DNA of 64,000 nt from Candidatus Dormiibacterota bacterium. GTDB lineage: Bacteria; Acidobacteriota; Polarisedimenticolia; Gp22-AA2. The notes beneath the pieces are model-generated. The model was not told the origin of the DNA. It searched no databases and was given only the letters and a program-made list of their open reading frames with translations. Of this stretch, positions 21,857 to 28,478 are shown in pieces. The DNA is taken from contig DASQAT010000035.1 of NCBI GenBank assembly GCA_035635555.1, positions 186,001-250,000 of the forward strand, read 5' to 3'. How positions within the stretch are numbered: the stretch's first letter is position 1; every line of letters starts with the position of its first letter. The position numbers and the translations under genes are program-made.

Positions 21857-22645
21857 ATGCCCCAGGCGCTCGTTTCTATGCGGACCGAGAGCGGGATCGC
21901 CGTTCTTGAGCTTTGCAATCCCCCCGCCAACACCTATTCCTACGAGATGATGCAGGAGCTCGACGCCGCCATCCTGAAGGCCCGGCTGGACGAGACGGTG
22001 CATGTCCTGGTGCTGCGCGGCGCGGGCGACCGGTTCTTCTGCGCCGGCGCCGACATCAACATGCTCAAGAGCGTCACGCCGCGGTTCAAGTACTTCTTCT
22101 GCCTGCACGCCAACGAGACGCTGAACCGCCTTGAGCAGACTCCGAAGCTCGTCATTGCGGCGCTCAACGGTCATGCGGTCGGGGGCGGGCTGGAAATCGC
22201 CATGGCGGGAGATATCCGCATCGCCAGGAGGGGGGGTGGCACCATCGGTCTGCCCGAGGTCGCGCTGGGGGTCCTTCCCGGCACGGGCGGGACGCAGCGC
22301 CTCGCGAGGCTCGTGGGAAAGGGGAAGGCGATCGAGCTCCTGGCCACCGGCCGGATCTTTTCCTTCGAAGAGGCCGCGGCGATCGGACTCGTGACGCGCG
22401 TCCTCGAGCCTGAAAACTGGTGGGAAAGCGTGATGGACTACGCCCGCCAGTTCTGTCCGCCCGGCAAGGCGAGCCTGGCGGTCGGCCGGATCAAGCGAAG
22501 CGTCGTCACCGGGAGCGAAATGTCCTTCTCCGACGCCCTGGCCCTCGAGCGCGAGCTGCAGCAGCAGCTGTTCGAGTCGGAGGACGCCCAGGAGGGACTG
22601 CGCGCCTACACCGAGAAGCGGACTCCCCGGTTCAAGGGCGTCTGA
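21857..22645 (+). CDS. enoyl-CoA hydratase/isomerase (crotonase family), copy 1
   Basis: 262 residues. The oxyanion-hole motifs are FFCAGADINML and GHAVGGGLEIAM. Both catalytic acids of hydratases are present: Glu in GGGLEIAM and Glu in GLPEVALG. PGTGGTQRLARLVG follows. It acts on acyl-CoA thioesters in the cytoplasm. It differs clearly from the second crotonase in the same operon, for example in the W-W-containing C-terminal part, so the two probably act at different steps. Confidence 0.92.
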   Translation: MPQALVSMRTESGIAVLELCNPPANTYSYEMMQELDAAILKARLDETVHVLVLRGAGDRFFCAGADINMLKSVTPRFKYFFCLHANETLNRLEQTPKLVIAALNGHAVGGGLEIAMAGDIRIARRGGGTIGLPEVALGVLPGTGGTQRLARLVGKGKAIELLATGRIFSFEEAAAIGLVTRVLEPENWWESVMDYARQFCPPGKASLAVGRIKRSVVTGSEMSFSDALALERELQQQLFESEDAQEGLRAYTEKRTPRFKGV

Positions 22646-22659
22646 CGGGAGTCACCCGC

Positions 22660-23688
22660 ATGAAGGCGGTCGTCATCCGGAGACACGGAGGTGTCGAGGT
22701 CCTCGAGATCGCCGACCTGCCGAAGCCGCAGGCGGGGCCCGGCCAAGTGCTCCTGAAGTTGAAGGCGGCCGGCATGAACCACCTGGACACCTGGGTCCGC
22801 CGCGGGCTTCCCGGGATAACCCTTCCACTCCCGATGATTCCCGGCTCGGACGGCGCCGGGGTCGTCGAGGAGGTCGGTCCCGGAGTGCGCGATCCGAAGC
22901 CCGGCGACCGGGTGTTCGTCTCGCCCGGATACTCCTGCGGCCGCTGCATCGAGTGCGGCTCGGGCCGGGAGCCGCTGTGCAAGGATTACGGGATCTTCGG
23001 GGAGCATGGCAACGGCCTCCAGGCAGAATACGCGGCCCTTCCGGCCCTGAACGTCATGCCGCTTGCGGACGGGTTGTCGTTCGAGGAGGGGGCGGCCTTC
23101 CCGCTCGTGTTCCTGACGGCCTGGCACATGCTGATCGGCCGGGCCCGGTTGCGCCTCGGCGACGACGTCCTGGTCCACGCCGGCGGGAGCGGAGTCGGCA
23201 CGGCGGCCATCCAGATCGCGAAGCTCCACGGAGCGCGCGTCATCGCGACCATCGGCTCGCACGACAAGGCGGCGAAGGTGAGAGGCCTGGGGGCCGACGA
23301 GGTGGTGAACTACCGCGAAGTCGATTTCCTCGAGGAGGTCCGCCGGATCACCGGCAAACGGGGTGTCGACGTGGTGGTCGAGAGCGTCGGCGAGGAGACC
23401 TGGGACCGGAGCCTCAAGGCGCTCGCCCGGGGCGGACGCCTGGTGACGTGCGGGGCGACCAGCGGCTACGAGGGTCGGACCGACCTCCGTTACGTCTTCT
23501 CGAGGGGGCTGTCGATTCTCGGATCGACCATGGGCGGGCGCGCCGAGCTGCTGCGCGTCGCCCGCCTGGTGGGGGATAGACTTCTGAGACCGATCATCGA
23601 TCGGATCCTGCCTCTCGAGCAGGTCGCCGACGGTCATCGCGCCATGGCCGGGCGCTCGCTGTTCGGCAAGATCGTGCTCGCGCCGTGA
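22660..23688 (+). CDS. zinc-binding MDR-family dehydrogenase/quinone oxidoreductase
   Basis: 342 residues. The N-terminal GroES-like domain holds a four-Cys structural zinc lobe (CGRCIECGSGREPLC). The Rossmann domain has the motif HAGGSGVGTAAIQIAKLHGA. At the place of the usual catalytic Cys the sequence reads GMNHLD, as in quinone-oxidoreductase-like members, so the catalytic zinc site is probably not conventional. NADPH or NADH use is not decided. Its stop overlaps the next gene's GTG start (GTGA), showing tight operon coupling. Confidence 0.92.
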   Translation: MKAVVIRRHGGVEVLEIADLPKPQAGPGQVLLKLKAAGMNHLDTWVRRGLPGITLPLPMIPGSDGAGVVEEVGPGVRDPKPGDRVFVSPGYSCGRCIECGSGREPLCKDYGIFGEHGNGLQAEYAALPALNVMPLADGLSFEEGAAFPLVFLTAWHMLIGRARLRLGDDVLVHAGGSGVGTAAIQIAKLHGARVIATIGSHDKAAKVRGLGADEVVNYREVDFLEEVRRITGKRGVDVVVESVGEETWDRSLKALARGGRLVTCGATSGYEGRTDLRYVFSRGLSILGSTMGGRAELLRVARLVGDRLLRPIIDRILPLEQVADGHRAMAGRSLFGKIVLAP

Positions 23689-24533
23689 AGCGCGCGCGCC
23701 CTCGTCCGGCGAGACGAAGCACGGCCGCGGCGCGCCGCCGGCCGGCGACAGCCCTTCCCGCCCGCTTCAGGAGCCTCCGGGTCGAGTCCTCGGACGGCAT
23801 CGCCGTCGTCACGATCCACCGGCCCGAGGCCCGGAACGCCATCAATCTTGAAGTGGTGAACGAGATGCACGCGGCGTTGTCGGGGCTGGCCGACGACGCG
23901 AGGACGCGTGTCCTGATCCTGACCGGTTCGGGTAGGATGGCCTTCGCCTCGGGCGCCGACATCCGCGAGCTTCGCGACCGCCGGGCCGCCGACGCCCTGC
24001 GCGGAATCAACTCGAGCCTGTTCATGACGATCGAGCGATTCCCGCTGCCGACCATCGCGGCGGTGTCGGGATACGCGCTGGGGGGCGGCTGCGAGCTGGC
24101 CCTCGCCTGCGATCTGCGCATCGCCGGGGAATCGGCCCGCTTCGGGCAGCCGGAGGTCGGGCTCGGCATCATTCCCGCCGCCGGGGGGACCTACCGCCTG
24201 CCGCGCATCGTCGGCGCCGGCCGGGCCCGGGAGCTCATCCTGACCGGCCGGATCATCGACGCCGACGAGGCGCTCGCCATCGGACTGGTGAACCGCCTGG
24301 TGCCCGACGAGCGGGTCCTTCAGGAGGCCCGGGCGACGGCGCTCGTAATGGCCCGCAAGGGACCGCTCGCCCTGCGCGCCGCCAAGATGGCCCTCGCCGC
24401 CTCGGCCTACGGGCCGGACGCAGGACACGTCGCCGAGCGTCTGGCGCAGGCCATCCTGTTCGAGTCGGCCGACAAGCGGGAAGGGATGACCGCCTTCCTG
24501 GAGGGGCGGCCGCCGCGCTTCGCCGGAAAGTAG
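23685..24533 (+). CDS. enoyl-CoA hydratase/isomerase (crotonase family), copy 2
   Basis: 282 residues. An Arg/Ala-rich N-terminal extension of about 27 residues precedes the crotonase core. Motifs: FASGADIREL, GYALGGGCELALACDLRIA and FGQPEVGLGIIP; both catalytic Glu residues are kept. The start is GTG 23685 inside the overlap with the previous gene. A later start is possible because the N-terminal extension is low-complexity. It is part of the same catabolic operon. Confidence 0.92.
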   Translation: MKRARPRPARRSTAAARRRPATALPARFRSLRVESSDGIAVVTIHRPEARNAINLEVVNEMHAALSGLADDARTRVLILTGSGRMAFASGADIRELRDRRAADALRGINSSLFMTIERFPLPTIAAVSGYALGGGCELALACDLRIAGESARFGQPEVGLGIIPAAGGTYRLPRIVGAGRARELILTGRIIDADEALAIGLVNRLVPDERVLQEARATALVMARKGPLALRAAKMALAASAYGPDAGHVAERLAQAILFESADKREGMTAFLEGRPPRFAGK

Positions 24534-24548
24534 CGGGCCGCATCACGC

Positions 24549-25403
24549 ATGGTCATCGACGCCCACATCCACGTCCAGCCCTGGAGACAGCTCAGGCCGG
24601 CGGCGCTCGACCGCATCGCGAGCGGCCGGCGTGATCTCGATCTGATTCGCCGACTGTTCGATGACCCGCCGGCGTTCCTGCGCTTCCTGGACGAACAGGG
24701 GATCGATCGCGCCGTTCTGGTGAACTACGTCAGCCCTGATGTCATCGGGTTCACGGACGAGGTGAACGAGTGGATCGGCAACTACTGCCGACGCCACGCC
24801 GACCGCCTGATCGCGGTCGGTGGCGTGCACCCGCGCCTGACGCCGGACCCGGCCGGGGCGCTGCAGCACATCGTCGAGAAGGACGGCATCCGCGCTCTCA
24901 AGCTCCACCCGCCGCACCAGCACTTCTTCCCGAACGGCTACCGGGACGGCGGAAGCCTGCCGGGCCTCGCCGACCTGTACGAGAGGGCGCAGACCCTCCG
25001 GATCCCGATCATCGTCCACACCGGCACGTCGATCTTTCCGGACGCGCGCAACACGTACGGCGACCCGATGCCGCTCGACGACGTGGCGGTCGATTTCCCG
25101 CAGCTGACGATCATCATGGCCCACGGCGGCCGGCCGCTCTGGATGGAGACCTGCTTCTTCCTGCTGCGCCGGCACCCGAACGTTTACATGGACATCTCGG
25201 GGATCCCGCCGAAGGCCCTCCTGCAGTACTTCCCCCGGATCGAGCAGGTCGCGCACAAGACGTTGTTCGGCACCGACTGGCCGAGCCCCGGAGTCGAGAG
25301 CCCGGGCGGCAACGTCCAGGCGTTCAGGGCCCTGGCGCTCCGTGCCGAGGCGATGGAGGCGATCCTCGGCGGGACCGCCGGGAGGATCTTCGCGAAGCGT
25401 TGA
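24549..25403 (+). CDS. amidohydrolase family 2 (metal-dependent hydrolase/decarboxylase)
   Basis: 284 residues, TIM-barrel. Metal ligands: HIH in VIDAHIHVQP, His in IIVHTGT, His in IMAHGG and Asp in LFGTDWPSPG. The family includes ACMSD-like decarboxylases and hydrolases acting on aromatic or cyclic acids. It is last in the operon. Together with two crotonases, an ALDH and an MDR enzyme it suggests breakdown of a cyclic or branched carboxylate; the substrate is unknown. Confidence 0.92.
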   Translation: MVIDAHIHVQPWRQLRPAALDRIASGRRDLDLIRRLFDDPPAFLRFLDEQGIDRAVLVNYVSPDVIGFTDEVNEWIGNYCRRHADRLIAVGGVHPRLTPDPAGALQHIVEKDGIRALKLHPPHQHFFPNGYRDGGSLPGLADLYERAQTLRIPIIVHTGTSIFPDARNTYGDPMPLDDVAVDFPQLTIIMAHGGRPLWMETCFFLLRRHPNVYMDISGIPPKALLQYFPRIEQVAHKTLFGTDWPSPGVESPGGNVQAFRALALRAEAMEAILGGTAGRIFAKR

Positions 25404-25415
25404 GGGTCAAGTCGC

Positions 25416-26165
25416 TCAGACCGTGGGGATCTTGCGCCCGTCGGGAGTCCGTTCCGGTCCCGGATCCCCGCCCCATACGACACTCGCATCGCGCGGGAAG
25501 AGCTCGACGAGACGCTCCTTGTCGGTCTCGGCCATCTCCAGGAACTCAACTCCCACTGCGTAGCCGATGCCGGTGTCGATGTTCGCCCGGACCGAGGCGA
25601 CCCGGCCGCTGACCGCGATCGGCTTTTCCTCCGTATTCCGGTAGATCCGCAGGGCGAGGTGCTCCCCCCCCTTGATGCGCGCGAGGGTGTCGAACCCGAT
25701 GCCCCCCTCGCTCACCGCGTTCGAGTAGCCGAGGAACTCGCGGATGAACCGGCCGCGCGCGACCGGCAGGACGACGGGGTAGCGCGGGTGCTGCCTGAGG
25801 CGCATTCCGAGCATGGCGGCGATCTTCTCCTGCAGGAGCGCCGCCGGGATGGAGGCGCGCACCACGTCGGTGCAACCGGCCTCCCTGAACAGGAACTCCT
25901 GCGTGTCGTCCGAGGCCAGCGCGAGGATCGGGATGCCGCGCGTCCGGTCGTCCTGACGGATCCGCCGGCAGAGATCCGGCGCGCCCATGTCGGACGCCTC
26001 GGGGGCCAGGACGATGAGGTCGGGGCGATCGGTCGCGGCCACATCGAGCAGGACCGAGCCGGCCCCGGCCGACAGCGCCTTGAGACAGGCCCTGGCGAGA
26101 AAGTGGGGTCTGCCGCTGTCGATGCGATCGCGGACCGATTCGCTCCACAGAACCTGCTTGACCAA
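25416..26165 (-). CDS. PilZ-domain protein with degenerate receiver domain
   Basis: 249 residues. The N-terminal 120 residues have a receiver-like fold, but the phospho-acceptor position is not Asp (DLIVLAPEAS), so it is a pseudo-receiver. The C-terminal PilZ domain begins with MRLRQHPRYPV (RxxxR present). Its second motif reads AVSEGG, so the first D/N of the D/NxSxxG motif is Ala. Cyclic-di-GMP binding is plausible but weakened. The start is TTG (26165), with GGGAG 4 nt upstream. It is divergent from the MetE-like pair. The layout resembles PilZ/receiver adaptors of delta-proteobacteria and Acidobacteria, possibly controlling motility or surface structures. Confidence 0.82.
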   Translation of the reverse strand: MVKQVLWSESVRDRIDSGRPHFLARACLKALSAGAGSVLLDVAATDRPDLIVLAPEASDMGAPDLCRRIRQDDRTRGIPILALASDDTQEFLFREAGCTDVVRASIPAALLQEKIAAMLGMRLRQHPRYPVVLPVARGRFIREFLGYSNAVSEGGIGFDTLARIKGGEHLALRIYRNTEEKPIAVSGRVASVRANIDTGIGYAVGVEFLEMAETDKERLVELFPRDASVVWGGDPGPERTPDGRKIPTV

Positions 26166-26313
26166 AGGGCTCCCTTGCCCCGGCGCGGGTCACCCCGGCA
26201 CGCGCGCCATATTGTGGAAGCGTAGCACACAAAGACGGCCTCCCGCGCTCCGTTCGGCCGGAAGCATCTCCGAGCCATCCGGCAGCCAAGGAGAATCTTT
26301 GCACGGAGATCAC

Positions 26314-26342
26314 TTGCGCGGCCCGCGACCGGGCGATATTCT
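26314..26342 (+). promoter_or_regulatory. weak promoter for the MetE-like pair
   Basis: TTGCGC (26314-26319), a 17-nt spacer and TATTCT (26337-26342). If used, transcription would start near 26349, after the ATG at 26345. This favours GTG 26375 as the translation start. Confidence 0.35.
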
Positions 26343-26374
26343 GGATGCCGACGCCGGCTGAGGCCGGGAGAAGG

Positions 26375-27439
26375 GTGGACGTGATCCTCGCTTCGATTCT
26401 CAACAGCTACCCGCGCATCGGGGACCGGCCCGCGGAGCAGATCCTGCGCCGGGCGCTGCATGGCGTCGACCGGGGAGAGCTCCAGCCGTCGGAGGTGGCC
26501 GGGGCCGAAGACGAGATGACCCGCATGGCCCTCCGGGATCAGTCCGAGGCCGGGATGGATCTCCTCACTGACGGGCAGATCCGCTGGCACGACCCGGTGT
26601 CGCACGTGGCGCGCGGGCTGGCCGGATTCCGGATCGAAGGGCTGCTGCGCTACTTCGATACGAACACCTACTATCGCCAGCCGGCGGCGGCCGGACCGAT
26701 CGGCCGCGAGCGGCCGTTCCTGGCCGAAGCCTACCGCTTCGCGTCGGCCGCCGCGGCGCCCCGCCCGGTGAAGGGGATCGTCACCGGCCCGATCACTCTC
26801 GCCCGGCTGTCGCGCGATACGCGCGGGCGCGGCATGCGCGACCTGGCGCTCGAGATCGCCTCCGCCCTGAACCGCGAGCTCCTGGACCTCGAGGCGGCCG
26901 GCGCCGCGATCATCCAGGTCGACGAGCCGGTCCTGGCGCGGTTCCCGGAAGCCGCGGATCTTCTTCGCCTCGCGATGCGCCGGCTGGTGGCCGGCCTGAC
27001 TTCCGCGCGGATCATCCTCGCGACCTCATTCGGCGACGCGACTCCCTTCTCCGGCGACCTCGCCGCTCTCCCCGTGGCGATGCTCGGCTTCGACGTGGTG
27101 GCCGCCCTGGACCGGATGAAAACCACGGCGACCGCCAGGGAGGAGATCGCCGCCGCGGCCGCCGGCCTCGGGACCCGGCTGGCCGCCGGCCTCGTTCCGG
27201 GGACCGGTCTCCTGCTCGGCGTCATCGACGGCCGGAACACGCGGCTGGAGGATCCCGGAGAGACCTACGAGCAGCGCGTGCGGCCCATTCTCGAGGCGCT
27301 GCGGGCCTCCCAACGGGCCACGTCCGAGGTGCACCTCGCCCCGAACCACGGCCTGGAGTTCCTGCCCCGCGATACGGCGCGGGCGAAGCTGTCACGACTG
27401 GCGGCCTTGCGCGACCGGGCCAGACAGGAGTTCGCATGA
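26375..27439 (+). CDS. MetE-like barrel protein lacking zinc ligands (first of a pair)
   Basis: About 354 residues of the methionine-synthase II (MetE) barrel family. LNSYPRIGDRP near the start and LLTDGQIRWHDPVSH are typical of the N-terminal half of split or archaeal-type MetE. Compared with the downstream paralogue, all four zinc positions are changed: His to Ala and Cys to Ser in LATSFGD, Glu to Gly in MLGFDV, and Cys to His in APNHGLE. It therefore cannot bind catalytic zinc in the usual way. GTG 26375 is chosen for its GGGAGAAGG site; ATG 26345 is the in-frame alternative. The stop overlaps the next ATG (ATGA). It probably pairs with the downstream protein as the non-catalytic half. Confidence 0.85.
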   Translation: MDVILASILNSYPRIGDRPAEQILRRALHGVDRGELQPSEVAGAEDEMTRMALRDQSEAGMDLLTDGQIRWHDPVSHVARGLAGFRIEGLLRYFDTNTYYRQPAAAGPIGRERPFLAEAYRFASAAAAPRPVKGIVTGPITLARLSRDTRGRGMRDLALEIASALNRELLDLEAAGAAIIQVDEPVLARFPEAADLLRLAMRRLVAGLTSARIILATSFGDATPFSGDLAALPVAMLGFDVVAALDRMKTTATAREEIAAAAAGLGTRLAAGLVPGTGLLLGVIDGRNTRLEDPGETYEQRVRPILEALRASQRATSEVHLAPNHGLEFLPRDTARAKLSRLAALRDRARQEFA

Positions 27440-28455
27440 GCGACATCGCGCCTCTCGCGGACGGCGACGCCCGGGAGGCTCCGGCGCTGCCTGCCGGACT
27501 TCTCCTGCCGCTCAGCACGATCGGGTCGTTCCCCAAGCCGGAGCGGCTGAAGCGGGCGCGCGCCGAGGTCTCCCGCGGCGGCGACGCGGAGTCGCTGCAC
27601 GCCATCGAGCGCGAGGAGACCAGCGCATGCCTCCGGCTTCAGGAAGACCTGGGCCTCGACCTGCTGGTGGACGGCGAGATGTACCGCGGCGACATGACGA
27701 CCTATTTCGCCGAGAACCTGGAAGGGTTCCGCATCTCGGGGCTGGTGCGCTCGTACGGCAACCGCTACTACCGGAAGCCGGTCGTGGTCGGCGAGGTGCG
27801 CTGGAGTCGTCCGGTCACGGTCGAGTGGTTCCGCTACGCCAGCGGGCAGACGCGCCATCCGGTGAAGGCGATCCTGACCGGCCCCTATACCTTGATGGAC
27901 TGGGCGTTCGACGAGCACTACGCCTCGCGCGAATCGCTGGCCCTGGCGCTGGCCGACGTGGTCCGCCAGGAGTGCGAGGCGCTGGTCGCGGCCGGCGCGC
28001 GCTACGTCCAGATCGACGAGCCGGCCGTTTCGGTGCGCCCGGACGAGATCGATCTCGCGATTCGCGCCATGCACCGGGTCACCGACGGTCTGCGCGCCAG
28101 GACGATCACGCACATCTGCTATGGAGACTTCGCGGCCATCTATCCCCGCCTGCTGGACCTGCCCGTGGAGCAGTTCACCCTGGAGCTGTCGAACTCGGCC
28201 CTCGGCCTGCTCGATCTGTTCCGCACCTCGCCGTTCACGAAGGAGCTGGGGGCGGGCGTGCTGGACGTCCACCACCACGCCATCGAGACGGTCGAAGTGG
28301 TGAAGGAGCGCATCCGGGCGGCGCTCGGCGTCGTGCCGGCGTCCCGTCTCTGGATCAACCCGGACTGCGGTCTCAAGACCCGCTCCCCCGAAGAGGCGGA
28401 AGCCAAGATCAGGAACATGGTCGCGGCCACCCTCGAGGTGCGGCGCAGCCTCTGA
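27436..28455 (+). CDS. cobalamin-independent methionine synthase-like protein (zinc-binding MetE C-domain type)
   Basis: 339 residues, a single MetE barrel. The zinc ligands are H226 and C228 (THICYGDF), the Glu of FTLELSN (about E250) and C311 (INPDCGLKTRSPEEA). IGSFPKP near residue 30 and DGEMYRGDM are family signatures. It should transfer a methyl group to a thiol, probably homocysteine. The methyl donor may be methylfolate or a corrinoid protein, as for stand-alone core-MetE enzymes. It is translationally coupled (ATGA) to the zinc-less paralogue upstream; the two resemble the halves of full-length MetE split into two genes. Confidence 0.9.
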   Translation: MSDIAPLADGDAREAPALPAGLLLPLSTIGSFPKPERLKRARAEVSRGGDAESLHAIEREETSACLRLQEDLGLDLLVDGEMYRGDMTTYFAENLEGFRISGLVRSYGNRYYRKPVVVGEVRWSRPVTVEWFRYASGQTRHPVKAILTGPYTLMDWAFDEHYASRESLALALADVVRQECEALVAAGARYVQIDEPAVSVRPDEIDLAIRAMHRVTDGLRARTITHICYGDFAAIYPRLLDLPVEQFTLELSNSALGLLDLFRTSPFTKELGAGVLDVHHHAIETVEVVKERIRAALGVVPASRLWINPDCGLKTRSPEEAEAKIRNMVAATLEVRRSL

Positions 28456-28478
28456 CCCGGGAGGGGAAAGAACACCTC

